From Gammaproteobacteria bacterium (GTDB taxonomy: Bacteria > Pseudomonadota > Gammaproteobacteria > Pseudomonadales > Azotimanducaceae_A): a stretch of 7,067 nt of DNA. The stretch spans positions 1-7,067 of the forward strand of contig JAPPKV010000259.1 in the NCBI GenBank assembly GCA_028819775.1, read 5' to 3'. Position numbers and translations under genes: made by a program. Shown piece after piece: positions 1 to 5,930 of the stretch (positions are counted from its first letter, which is position 1; every line of letters starts with the position of its first letter). A model generated the notes under the pieces. That model did no database searches. It was not told the origin of the DNA and worked only from the letters and a program-made list of their open reading frames with translations.

Positions 1-1
1 C

Positions 2-673
2 ATGGGCGAAGCGATTGCCTTCGACGACGGCATTGAGTATCCGACCTCGGACGGCCGGCCGGTGGCGGAGACACCCTTGCACTACAGGCGCCTGGCGGAT
101 GCCGCCCATGCGCTGATGGCGCTCTTCGATCCGCAACCGGGCGTGTACGTGGGCGTGAACATGCTGGTTTACGATGAGCCGGGAAACCCGAGAAGGCACC
201 TGTCGCCGGATATCTTCATCGCTTTCGGCGTCGAAGACCGCTATCGGGACATCTTCAAACTGTGGGAGGAGGAGTCGCCCTCCTTCGTGTTGGAGATGAC
301 GTCGAAGACCACCCATCAGGAGGATGACCGCAAGAAGGTGCGCTACGCGCACTGGGGTGTGTCGGAGTACTTCCTCTACGATCCCCGCGCGGAATACGTG
401 AAGCCGCCGCTCAAGGGTTTCTCGTTGGTAGGTACGGTCTACCGTCCCATGTCGACGCGGACGCTCCCGAACGCCGAGACCGGCTTGTGGAGCGAGACCC
501 TCGGGCTTTACCTATGGCTTAAGGGTCCCGAACTGCGCTTCTACAACCCGGAAACCGGTCGCGACCTGCGCACCCCCGGCGAGGAGGCCGCACGGGCCGA
601 TGCGGAGGCCGCTCGTCGCCGACGGCTCGAAGCGGAGATCGCCGAACTGAAGAAACGCCAACGCAGCGGGTGA
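2..673 (+). CDS. Uma2 family endonuclease-like protein (PD-(D/E)XK fold)
   Basis: This 223-residue protein matches the Uma2 (DUF820) family, a restriction-endonuclease-fold group common in cyanobacteria and environmental bacteria; family members are predicted nucleases and their cellular role is mostly unknown. Visible family marks are a Ser-Pro-Asp at residues 68-70 (candidate metal-binding Asp70), a Phe-Val-Leu-Glu strand with Glu98 followed by Ser101, then Asp109, two lysines at 111-112, and a Tyr-Ala-x-x-Gly-Val-x-Glu-Tyr segment at 115-123. Residues about 194-221 are rich in Ala, Glu and Arg and probably form a coiled coil, a common tail in this family. The ATG is the second base of the window, so a longer upstream start cannot be excluded, but the N-terminus (Glu-Tyr-Pro-Thr-Ser-Asp-Gly) is a usual one for the family. 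It is convergent with the MFS gene. Family call is confident; nuclease activity is inferred. Confidence 0.85.
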   Translation: MGEAIAFDDGIEYPTSDGRPVAETPLHYRRLADAAHALMALFDPQPGVYVGVNMLVYDEPGNPRRHLSPDIFIAFGVEDRYRDIFKLWEEESPSFVLEMTSKTTHQEDDRKKVRYAHWGVSEYFLYDPRAEYVKPPLKGFSLVGTVYRPMSTRTLPNAETGLWSETLGLYLWLKGPELRFYNPETGRDLRTPGEEAARADAEAARRRRLEAEIAELKKRQRSG

Positions 674-765
674 TCCACGCCACAGCGTTTTCGGGGCTCT
701 TCGACAAGGGAAATCTCCAAGCGATTCACGGCGGAGGTCCGATCCCGCGTCGCCTCAAGGCCCCC

Positions 766-2379
766 TTACGGTTGCGATCCCTCTCCGCTTACCGGCTCCC
801 CTGCGGCCCGGGCCCGTTCGAGTCGGCTCGCTTCTGCGGGGATCAACTCACCACGCAGAAGCAGGAGCAGGATCCCCGGTATCGCCAGGAACGATAGCGA
901 TAGCAACAGGCTCCATCGCAGCGCTTCGCCGGGCACCATCCCCGTGCCGGTCAACACATCGCTCACTTCGCCCACCGTGTACGGACCGACCGCCAGGCCG
1001 ACCGTCGCCATCAACACGTAGAACGCCGACGCGATGGCGCGCATTCTCGGCATGACGAGGTCGTTCACCGTGCTGGCCGCGGCGCCGATCCAGCAGGAGG
1101 CGAATACGCTGACGATGAAGTTGAAGACGTAGGCCGTGATCAGGTGGTCGGTCAGGAGGAGGACCAGCGCCGTCGGCACGATGCCGACGACCGAGAAGAG
1201 GCCGACGTAGACCCGGGCGTTGCCGGTCCGGGGTTTCAGCCGGTCGGCGATGATGCCGCCCAGCGTGGTTCCGAGCCAGCCGCCGAGCGCAAAGGACAGG
1301 CCCAACACGAGCCCCGCCTCCATCGGGCTGATGCCGTAGACGCGGATGAAGAACGGTGGCGCCCAGCCGCCGAATGCGTAGGCGACCAAGGCGATGGTCG
1401 GGAATCCCACGGCCGCGTAGACGAACGCCCGGCAGGAGAACATCATCGCGAACGTCGCCGGGTCGCGGAGGCCCAACGCCTGGATCCACGAGAACGCCGC
1501 GTAGGTGCCGATTCCTAGCGCGATCCACTGCTCGGGATCCGAAGTGAGTTCGATCAGCCCCCAGGCAACGAGTGCGATCACCACCGCCCCGAGCAGGTTG
1601 CGTGCAATCACCCGCGAGTCGGCTTTCTCGCGAGCCAAGGTCCAGACCGTGAATGGCGGCAGCACGGCCATCAACTCCAGGAACGTCGTCCGAAAGGGAT
1701 GCGGATGCGCGGGGGTTACCAATCCTTCGCTCAAGCCCCGAACGGGCTCTCGCAACGTCGCCACCCAGATCGCCATCGCGAGGCCCGGCAGCCCGACGGC
1801 GATATAGGCGGCCTGCCAGCCCTTCAGGCCGAACGGCGCGAGCGACGCATCCGGATAGGCGTTCTCCCAGGCACCCACGATCCAGCCTCCAAGGAAGATG
1901 CCGATGCCCGCGCCGATGTAGATGCCGCTCGAATAGATCGCGAGCACGGTGGCGCGCATGGCCGGCCGAAAGTAGTCGGACAGCATCGAGAACGCGGCCG
2001 GTGTCGCGCTGGCCTCGCCGATACCGACACCCACCCGGTAGGCCGCCAGCGACGCGAAGCTGCGCGCAGTGCCCGAGAGCGCCGTCATCAGGCTCCAGAA
2101 CCCGATGCCGATGGCGATGAGATTCTTGCGCGTCCACGTGTCCGCCAGCCTGCCGAGGGGGATGCCGAAGATCGCGTAGAAAACCGCGAACGCCGTCCCG
2201 TAGAGAAAGCCGATCTGGGCGTCGGATATGCCGAGATCTGCTTTGATCTCCTCGGCGAGGATCGTGACGATCTGGCGGTCGATGAAATTGAAGACGTAGA
2301 CGATGACCAGCACGACCGTGACGTACCCGGCGTAGCGGCCCCCGATCTTTGGTGCGTTCTTTTCTTCAGGATCGGACAT
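766..2379 (-). CDS. MFS transporter, Spinster-like, with extra central hydrophobic segments
   Basis: A multi-spanning inner-membrane carrier of the major facilitator superfamily. Residue numbers here count from the first of two consecutive ATGs (2382, 538 aa); the second ATG (2379) is used as the start because a GAGG Shine-Dalgarno lies 8 nt before it, against 5 nt for the first. TM1 ends in Phe-Asn-Phe-Ile-Asp-Arg-Gln (31-37), the signature of Spinster-type carriers. The MFS motif A loop (Gly77 to Asn87, with Asp81 and Arg85) follows TM2, and a second-half equivalent lies near 375-383 (Gly-Gly-Ile-Ile-Ala-Asp-Arg-Leu). The usual length of this group is roughly 430-460 residues. The excess falls between TM6 and TM7, where residues about 259-279 and 285-304 look like two extra hydrophobic helices, giving perhaps 14 TMs. 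The substrate cannot be read from the sequence; Spinster relatives carry lipids or other organic molecules by proton coupling. The gene is alone in its direction; the repeat at 2425-2546 lies just upstream. Confidence 0.93.
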   Translation of the reverse strand: MSDPEEKNAPKIGGRYAGYVTVVLVIVYVFNFIDRQIVTILAEEIKADLGISDAQIGFLYGTAFAVFYAIFGIPLGRLADTWTRKNLIAIGIGFWSLMTALSGTARSFASLAAYRVGVGIGEASATPAAFSMLSDYFRPAMRATVLAIYSSGIYIGAGIGIFLGGWIVGAWENAYPDASLAPFGLKGWQAAYIAVGLPGLAMAIWVATLREPVRGLSEGLVTPAHPHPFRTTFLELMAVLPPFTVWTLAREKADSRVIARNLLGAVVIALVAWGLIELTSDPEQWIALGIGTYAAFSWIQALGLRDPATFAMMFSCRAFVYAAVGFPTIALVAYAFGGWAPPFFIRVYGISPMEAGLVLGLSFALGGWLGTTLGGIIADRLKPRTGNARVYVGLFSVVGIVPTALVLLLTDHLITAYVFNFIVSVFASCWIGAAASTVNDLVMPRMRAIASAFYVLMATVGLAVGPYTVGEVSDVLTGTGMVPGEALRWSLLLSLSFLAIPGILLLLLRGELIPAEASRLERARAAGEPVSGEGSQP

Positions 2380-2424
2380 CATCGAACCCTCGACCTTCCC
2401 GACGCCAGCCTAGCAGGGAACGAG

Positions 2425-2546
2425 TCGTAGGGGACGGGCCTGGCCCTGGGCCTGACCCGTCCCGCAGCCAAGCACACCGCCCGGCAACCCATACCGCGAT
2501 GCGGGCGACCGCGCGCCCTTCGGGCGCGTTAGGGCCGCCCCTACGA
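2425..2546. repeat. MITE/REP-like inverted-repeat element (GTAGGGGC type)
   Basis: The termini are a perfect 9-bp inverted repeat, TCGTAGGGG at 2425-2433 and CCCCTACGA at 2538-2546. Allowing one 1-nt gap the pairing extends inward to about 16 bp. Inside are two further perfect hairpins: GGGACGGG at 2431-2438 with CCCGTCCC at 2456-2463, and CGCGCCC-TTC-GGGCGCG at 2512-2528. The element fills most of the 188-nt gap between the MFS and aldo/keto reductase genes and contains no convincing open frame. GTAGGGGC-ended palindromic elements are common dispersed repeats in several environmental phyla, and the right-hand third resembles 3888-3920 in this window. It could be a non-autonomous mobile element, or it could serve as an mRNA-stabilising or terminating structure after the aldo/keto reductase gene, which ends 25 nt to its right. 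No transposase and no clear target-site duplication are visible. Confidence 0.6.
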
Positions 2547-2570
2547 GCCTCGCACACATGATTTTGCGAA

Positions 2571-3578
2571 TCACACCCTAAACCGGTGCGGACCGAAGTC
2601 GGCCTCGTAGTACGGTGCGACGTTGGTACCGGGCGGAATCAGACGGTCGATCGCCTGACGGTCGTCATCGGTGAGTACCACCTCCGCCGCCGCCAGGTTG
2701 TCCTCGAGTTGCTCCATCGTGCGCGGTCCAACGATCGGGCTGGTCACTCCGGGTTGCGCCATCACCCACGCGAGAGCGATCTGCGACACGGTGGCGTCGT
2801 GGGCGCGGGCCAGGGGTTCGAGCCCGTCGACGATGTCGAAGACCCGCTCGTTGAAGCGGCGCGACTGGACCCTGTTGGGCGTCGCGAAACGCGTTCCTTC
2901 CGGCGGTTCCTCGCCGCGCCGGTACTTGCCGGTGAGCAATCCCCCGGCGAGCGGGCTCCACGGGATCGTCGCGACGCCGTAGGTTCTCGCCATCGGCATG
3001 AGCTCCCGTTCGACGCGACGGTCGAGCAGGTTGTAGGGCTGCTGCTCGCAGACGAACCGGTTGAGACCGTACTTCTCCGACGCCCACAACGACTCGACGA
3101 ACTGCCACGCCGCGAACGTCGAGGTGCCGAGGTAGCGCACCTTGCCCTGATGGACAAGATCGTCCAACGCCCGCAGCGTTTCGTCGATGGCGGTATCCGA
3201 TCGCGGCCGGTGGATCTGGTAGAGATCGATGTAGTCGGTATCCAGCCGTTTGAGGCTCGCCTCGCAGGCCGCTACGATGTGCCGTCTGCTGGCGCCTCGG
3301 TCGTTGGGATCGTCCGACATGCCGCCGTGGAACTTCGTCGCGAGCACGATGGCCTCGCGCTTGCCGTTGCGTTTCAGCGCCTCGCCGGTGACTTCCTCGC
3401 TCCGTCCGCGCCCGTAGACGTTGGCGGAATCGAAGAAGTTGATGCCGGCGTCGATGGCCCGGTCGACGATGGCGTAGGACTCTTCCCGCGTGGTTCGGGT
3501 GCCGAACAGCATAGTTCCCAGACACAGATTGCTGACCTGCACGCCGGTTCGACCGAACAATCGCAGCTCGATTGCCAT
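2571..3578 (-). CDS. Aldo/keto reductase, NADPH-dependent
   Basis: A 335-residue cytoplasmic oxidoreductase of the aldo/keto reductase superfamily ((beta/alpha)8 barrel) that reduces carbonyl compounds with NAD(P)H. The whole catalytic tetrad is present, numbered from the chosen start: Asp50 and Tyr55 in Phe-Phe-Asp-Ser-Ala-Asn-Val-Tyr-Gly, Lys82 in Ala-Thr-Lys-Phe, and His123 in Tyr-Gln-Ile-His-Arg. The C-terminal cofactor-phosphate segment is at about 281-294 (Pro-Ile-Val-Gly-Pro-Arg-Thr then Gln and Glu-Asp-Asn). The open frame could start 10 codons earlier (3608), but the ATG at 3578 has a textbook AGGAGG 6 nt upstream and gives the usual N-terminus for the family (Leu-Gly-x-Thr-Gly-like), so it is preferred. 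The layout is like the AKR11/AKR12 or YajO-type bacterial enzymes; the substrate is not deducible. It stands alone, with a weak promoter candidate upstream. Confidence 0.95.
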   Translation of the reverse strand: MAIELRLFGRTGVQVSNLCLGTMLFGTRTTREESYAIVDRAIDAGINFFDSANVYGRGRSEEVTGEALKRNGKREAIVLATKFHGGMSDDPNDRGASRRHIVAACEASLKRLDTDYIDLYQIHRPRSDTAIDETLRALDDLVHQGKVRYLGTSTFAAWQFVESLWASEKYGLNRFVCEQQPYNLLDRRVERELMPMARTYGVATIPWSPLAGGLLTGKYRRGEEPPEGTRFATPNRVQSRRFNERVFDIVDGLEPLARAHDATVSQIALAWVMAQPGVTSPIVGPRTMEQLEDNLAAAEVVLTDDDRQAIDRLIPPGTNVAPYYEADFGPHRFRV

Positions 3579-3584
3579 GGCTTC

Positions 3585-3590
3585 CCTCCT
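3585..3590 (-). promoter_or_regulatory. Shine-Dalgarno AGGAGG of the aldo/keto reductase
   Basis: On the minus strand AGGAGG reads from 3590 to 3585 and is separated from the ATG at 3578 by six bases (GAAGCC). This optimal site decides between the 3578 start and the longer open frame starting at 3608. Confidence 0.85.
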
Positions 3591-3606
3591 CATTGCGACC
3601 CGGACC

Positions 3607-3637
3607 ATTCTAAGGGTGGAAACGTTGGTCTTGTCGC
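3607..3637 (-). promoter_or_regulatory. Possible sigma70-type promoter of the aldo/keto reductase
   Basis: On the minus strand TAGAAT (3612 to 3607) matches five of six bases of the -10 consensus, and GCGACA (3637 to 3632) matches four of six of the -35 box. The spacer is 19 nt, longer than ideal. A start of transcription near 3600 would leave a leader of about 20 nt that includes the Shine-Dalgarno. This is a weak pattern match only. Confidence 0.3.
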
Positions 3638-3886
3638 ATCAGGTGGACATTGGCGTTGATCGGCTCGTACCCGAAGACCACACCCGGCGTGCGCATGACG
3701 CGGCAGTGCGAATACATCCGCCGCCGTTTCCAGCCGCTGGAACCGTTCCGGGAGACGGTGACCCAGGAAGCGCTGGACCGGAATCCGGTTCGGTTCGCGG
3801 GCCTGATGGATGTCTACGGCCCGTTCCCGTTCGGCAAGAACGACCGGCGGTCGCCCTTGCCGTCCGGCGAGACCATTGTTGGAACA
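3614..3886 (+). pseudogene. Apparent coding remnant, product not recognised
   Basis: Between the aldo/keto reductase start and the cyclotransferase stop (3579-3914, 336 nt) there is no intact gene. The plus frame opened by the TAA at 3611-3613 runs on to a TAG at 3977-3979. From about 3650 to 3840 it has the G/C-rich third positions of real genes here and a balanced protein composition: Cys-Glu-Tyr-Ile-Arg-Arg-Arg-Phe-Gln-Pro-Leu-Glu-Pro-Phe, then Gly-Leu-Met-Asp-Val-Tyr-Gly-Pro-Phe-Pro-Phe-Gly-Lys. There is no good start or Shine-Dalgarno; only TTG at 3650 and an internal ATG at 3695 are available. After about 3886 the frame enters the repeat at 3888-3920 and then the antisense of the cyclotransferase gene. 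This looks like an internal or terminal piece of a larger gene left by deletion. The family is not recognised. The alternative, a short real protein, is less likely. Confidence 0.4.
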
Positions 3887-3887
3887 C

Positions 3888-3920
3888 GGGCGAGGGCGCG
3901 CCCTATCGGGCACGTTAGCC
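3888..3920. repeat. Short degenerate copy of the right part of the 2425-2546 repeat
   Basis: The order of blocks matches 2503-2536: GGGCGA, two bases, GCGCGCCC, a short loop (TATC here, TTC there), GGGCACG (GGGCGCG there), then TTAG and a CC. The blocks fold into a 7-bp stem with one mismatch (3897-3903 with 3908-3914). A perfect 12-bp palindrome, AGGGCGCGCCCT, sits at 3893-3904. The TTAG block supplies, on the minus strand, the TAA stop of the cyclotransferase gene (3915-3917). The hairpin lies immediately after that stop and could act as the operon's 3' structure, but there is no T-tract, so it is not called a classical terminator. Confidence 0.5.
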
Positions 3921-4487
3921 TCGTCCGTACGGCAGCTTCAATGCGTTTTTTGGACTGGCCGAATCCATGGGGCGAATAGCAGCGGCGTTCGACCTCGCCG
4001 ATTCACCAACTGCCACGGCGGTGATACGTGCCACATACTCGTCCGGCAATCCATGTTCGGTTGCGCCGTGCAGCACGTGCGCCTTGTACCAATCTAGGGG
4101 GCGCAACGCGGCATCGATCATGTCGGGCCGCGCTTTGTAGGTGATAGCTTCGCGAACGACGGTACCCGTCTCAACCCGCACCGTATGTTGGTCGTAGCCG
4201 ACGCCTAGACCTTCAACCGCGTCGAGGCCAGCTTTTTCGGTGCTGTTGATCCCGTAGAGCACGCCCCAGACCGCTGTGCCAGGTGCGTCCGAGGGCTCGA
4301 TGTCGCACTTGCCCGAACCGTCTCGGCCGAGCTTGTGCCAGCGCAGCGTGTACCCGGGCAGTCGGGCCCTGCCCAGCGAGATTGCCGAAGGAGTCCGAGC
4401 GCGCAGTCGTTCGCTGGACATGTTCGAACCGTAGGCGAAGTAGAGGTACGTGTCCTTGGTCGCGGTCGGTTTGTCTTGTTCGCCCAC
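3915..4487 (-). CDS. Gamma-glutamylcyclotransferase-like protein (GGCT/AIG2 fold)
   Basis: A 190-residue cytoplasmic protein of the gamma-glutamylcyclotransferase superfamily, whose members release 5-oxoproline from gamma-glutamyl amines or peptides. The signature Tyr-Phe-Ala-Tyr-Gly-Ser-Asn-Met is at residues 16-23 (substrate-cradling YGSN at 19-22). The expected catalytic glutamate is Glu92, in Leu-Asp-Ala-Val-Glu-Gly, as in Asp-Glu-Gln-Glu-Gly of human GGCT. Trp74-Gly-Val and Asp-Trp-Tyr-Lys further on also fit the family. The start chosen is the GTG at 4487, four bases past the stop of the macrodomain gene, so translation is probably coupled. The open frame runs upstream to 4679, but that part is antisense-frame shadow of the macrodomain gene, Arg/Ser-rich and not family-like. 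The Shine-Dalgarno is weak. It is last in the phosphatase-macrodomain-GGCT operon; its stop falls in a repeat block. The substrate (glutathione-like or other gamma-glutamyl compound) is unknown. Confidence 0.88.
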   Translation of the reverse strand: MGEQDKPTATKDTYLYFAYGSNMSSERLRARTPSAISLGRARLPGYTLRWHKLGRDGSGKCDIEPSDAPGTAVWGVLYGINSTEKAGLDAVEGLGVGYDQHTVRVETGTVVREAITYKARPDMIDAALRPLDWYKAHVLHGATEHGLPDEYVARITAVAVGESARSNAAAIRPMDSASPKNALKLPYGRG

Positions 4488-4491
4488 GGGC

Positions 4492-5037
4492 CTAGCTGAA
4501 GACGTGGTGACGGAGAAACACGTCCGCGTCTTCGGCGGCGAAGAACACCAGTCGGACCTGCTCGATTCGCCGACTCTCGTCGAGGTGCTTCTGGATTGCC
4601 CGGGACGCCACGACGGCCGCCTCTTGGCGTGGATAGCCGAAGACGCCGGTGGAGATGGCCGGAAAGGCGATCGTCGCAAGCGCGTGATCCACCGCGAGAG
4701 CGAGGCAGCTTCGGTAACACTTGGCGAGGTTCGCTTCCGCGTCGACCGTGCCGTAGACCGGACCCACCGTATGGATGACCTGGCGGGCCGTCATCCGGCC
4801 GCCGGTTGTTATGGCGGCTTCACCGACGGGCAGCCCTTTCGGGTAGCGGGAGGACCTGATGGCTTTGCATTCTTCGAGGATCGCCGGGCCGCCCGCCCGA
4901 TGGATGGCGCCGTCTACACCGCCGCCCCCCATCAGGGATCCGTTGGCGGCGTTGACGAGGGCGTCGACGTCCTCGCGGGTGATGTCGCCGACCTTGACTG
5001 TCACCCGGCCGCCGATGAAGTCCGGAAAGGCCGACAC
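4492..5037 (-). CDS. Macrodomain protein, predicted O-acetyl-ADP-ribose deacetylase / ADP-ribosyl hydrolase
   Basis: A stand-alone macrodomain of 181 residues, of the MacroD/YmdB type. These enzymes bind ADP-ribose and hydrolyse O-acetyl-ADP-ribose or mono-ADP-ribosyl links on acidic residues. Motifs in order are Gly-Asp-Ile-Thr at 17-20, Asn-Ala-Ala-Asn at 29-32, the glycine-rich loop with catalytic Asp at 37-50 (Gly-Gly-Gly-Gly-Val-Asp-Gly-Ala-Ile-His-Arg-Ala-Gly-Gly), Pro-Val-Gly-Glu at 70-73 and the phosphate loop Ser-Thr-Gly-Val-Phe-Gly-Tyr-Pro at 129-136. All residues needed for the MacroD-type activity appear intact. The start is GTG at 5037, with an AAGG three bases upstream; a GTG at codon 12 is a shorter alternative. 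It sits 16 nt after the phosphatase gene and 4 nt before the cyclotransferase gene, as the middle gene of one operon. No ADP-ribosyltransferase is visible in the window, so its in vivo target is unknown. Confidence 0.94.
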   Translation of the reverse strand: MSAFPDFIGGRVTVKVGDITREDVDALVNAANGSLMGGGGVDGAIHRAGGPAILEECKAIRSSRYPKGLPVGEAAITTGGRMTARQVIHTVGPVYGTVDAEANLAKCYRSCLALAVDHALATIAFPAISTGVFGYPRQEAAVVASRAIQKHLDESRRIEQVRLVFFAAEDADVFLRHHVFS

Positions 5038-5053
5038 GAGCCTTGCTGGCCGC

Positions 5054-5575
5054 CTACACGACCAGCGTAGTGAAGCGACCGGGTTCCTTCACGTAGTCGG
5101 GATCCGTTTCCCAGATCGGAGCGCCCATGTTTTGGCGCGCATCCACGAGCGCGCCGTCGAAACCCATGATCGAGTCGGCCAACGCGACGATGCGTCGGTT
5201 CGGCCACGCGTACGGCGAAGCTTCGCGCAGCGCCTTCACGGAATTGACCGGATTGCCGGACTGCAGCACGTGCGCGATCAGGGCCACGGCGGAGGATCGG
5301 CTGACCCCGGCATGGCAATGGGTAAGGAGCGGCGCTTCGCCGTCCCAGGTCCGGAGGAACGTGATCAACTCTTCAACGTGATCGGCCTGCGGCAGTATTT
5401 CGCCGGGTCGGGGCTCGACGATGTCGTCGACCGGGCAGCGGTAGTGCCGTTCAGGCTTGACTTCCGGTGGCGTCGGGGGTTGAGCATCGGGCTGGATGAT
5501 CGACACGAGGTCGCGCACGGCGAACCGGCGGACAAGCCGGCGCATGTCGGCGAGGCTGGAAACGTAGATGGTCAC
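5054..5575 (-). CDS. Tyrosine/dual-specificity phosphatase family protein
   Basis: A 173-residue cytoplasmic protein of the bacterial cysteine-based protein-tyrosine phosphatase group. The P-loop Cys-x5-Arg is complete: His86-Cys87-His-Ala-Gly-Val-Ser-Arg93-Ser, with Cys87 the nucleophile and Arg93 the phosphate binder. Two aspartates at 50-51 (Val-Asp-Asp-Ile) are candidates for the general acid. Downstream, Ser-Pro-x-Ala-x-Pro-Asn-x-Arg-Ile-Val at about 120-130 is typical of this family, best known to me from alphaproteobacteria. The open frame begins at 5659, but the GTG at 5575 is preferred: GGAG lies six bases upstream, and the family N-terminus (Val-Thr-Ile-Tyr-Val-Ser-Ser-Leu) starts there. 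The substrate, whether phosphoprotein, phospho-nucleotide or other, is not shown. It is first in the three-gene operon and divergent from the nucleotidyltransferase cassette. Confidence 0.88.
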   Translation of the reverse strand: MTIYVSSLADMRRLVRRFAVRDLVSIIQPDAQPPTPPEVKPERHYRCPVDDIVEPRPGEILPQADHVEELITFLRTWDGEAPLLTHCHAGVSRSSAVALIAHVLQSGNPVNSVKALREASPYAWPNRRIVALADSIMGFDGALVDARQNMGAPIWETDPDYVKEPGRFTTLVV

Positions 5576-5581
5576 GGGGTA

Positions 5582-5585
5582 CTCC
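5582..5585 (-). promoter_or_regulatory. Shine-Dalgarno GGAG deciding the phosphatase start
   Basis: On the minus strand GGAG reads 5585 to 5582, then TACCCC, then the GTG at 5575. The six-base spacing supports the GTG start over the longer open frame from 5659. Confidence 0.65.
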
Positions 5586-5602
5586 GTAGGGTGCAACCGC
5601 AG

Positions 5603-5611
5603 AGCATAGCA
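5603..5611 (-). promoter_or_regulatory. Possible extended -10 promoter of the phosphatase operon
   Basis: On the minus strand 5611 to 5603 reads TGCTATGCT, an extended -10 (TG-n followed by a TATnnT hexamer) with no good -35 at 17 nt. Transcription from about 5596 would give a leader of about 20 nt before the phosphatase GTG. It lies in the 127-nt divergent gap (5576-5702). On the other strand only a TAGAAT at 5670-5675 was seen as a -10 candidate for the plus-strand cassette, without a matching -35. Confidence 0.35.
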
Positions 5612-5702
5612 AGGCGCAATGCCACCTTTTCCCACCCTTGTTGCGGAAACACTCGTCACTACGGCGGCGTAGAATAGCCGCAGCCACCTAGCAGACGGTC
5701 AC

Positions 5703-5930
5703 GTGCTGCACCGACATCTTAACCATCAGGGATACACGCCCGCAGCCATCGACGACATCATCTCGCGTGGCCGATGGGACGACTGGGCAGACCTCCGGCG
5801 AGCGACGCTCGACGATCCTGCGCTGCTCGACAAGATCGAGCGCGTCTGCACACCGCGTATCGTCGACCCCTACGCGCAACGCCATCACTTCTGGATGAAT
5901 CATGTCCACTACCGGCGAGCCGTTCCCTGA
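5703..5930 (+). CDS. Small protein upstream of AbiEii-like nucleotidyltransferase, putative antitoxin/partner
   Basis: A 75-residue protein starting at GTG 5703; no ATG exists in the frame, which opens only at 5673, and the Shine-Dalgarno is weak. It begins His-Arg-His-Leu-Asn-His-Gln-Gly-Tyr-Thr-Pro and then has an acidic, helix-prone body: Ala-Ala-Ile-Asp-Asp-Ile-Ile, Asp-Asp-Trp-Ala-Asp-Leu-Arg-Arg, and Asp-Asp-Pro-Ala-Leu-Leu-Asp-Lys-Ile-Glu-Arg. No helix-turn-helix is evident, unlike the AbiEi antitoxins of classical AbiE systems. It overlaps the following gene by 29 nt in another frame, which suggests translational coupling and joint dosage control. I recall similar small proteins beside this type of nucleotidyltransferase, but cannot name a family. 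The antitoxin role is inference from position, size and overlap; it could also be a structural subunit or a regulator of the enzyme. Confidence 0.7.
   Translation: MLHRHLNHQGYTPAAIDDIISRGRWDDWADLRRATLDDPALLDKIERVCTPRIVDPYAQRHHFWMNHVHYRRAVP

Noticed and set aside
674..765. Bidirectional terminator between the convergent Uma2 and MFS genes
   Set aside because: No strong stem followed by a T-run was found on either strand in this gap.
848..2137. 429-codon open frame on the minus strand within the MFS gene
   Set aside because: It is an out-of-frame, Arg/Gly/His-rich translation of the same DNA that encodes the clear MFS protein; high GC leaves such frames open by chance.
1699..2430. 243-codon plus-strand open frame antisense to the MFS gene
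   Set aside because: Its composition is Arg/Asp-rich with no family features, and it is fully antisense to a well-supported gene.
2431..2463. Rho-independent terminator for the aldo/keto reductase gene
   Set aside because: The stem is GC-rich and perfect, but no T-tract follows on the minus strand, so it is kept only as part of the repeat.
2586..3659. 357-codon plus-strand open frame antisense to the aldo/keto reductase
   Set aside because: Mirror of the real gene's codon pattern; the minus-strand product has the full catalytic tetrad and a strong Shine-Dalgarno.
4488..4679. N-terminal extension of the GGCT-like protein
   Set aside because: This part overlaps the macrodomain coding sequence in another frame, is Arg/Ser/Pro-rich, and family homology begins only after the GTG at 4487.
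4450..5070. 206-codon plus-strand open frame antisense to the macrodomain gene
   Set aside because: Antisense shadow; the opposite strand carries every macrodomain motif.
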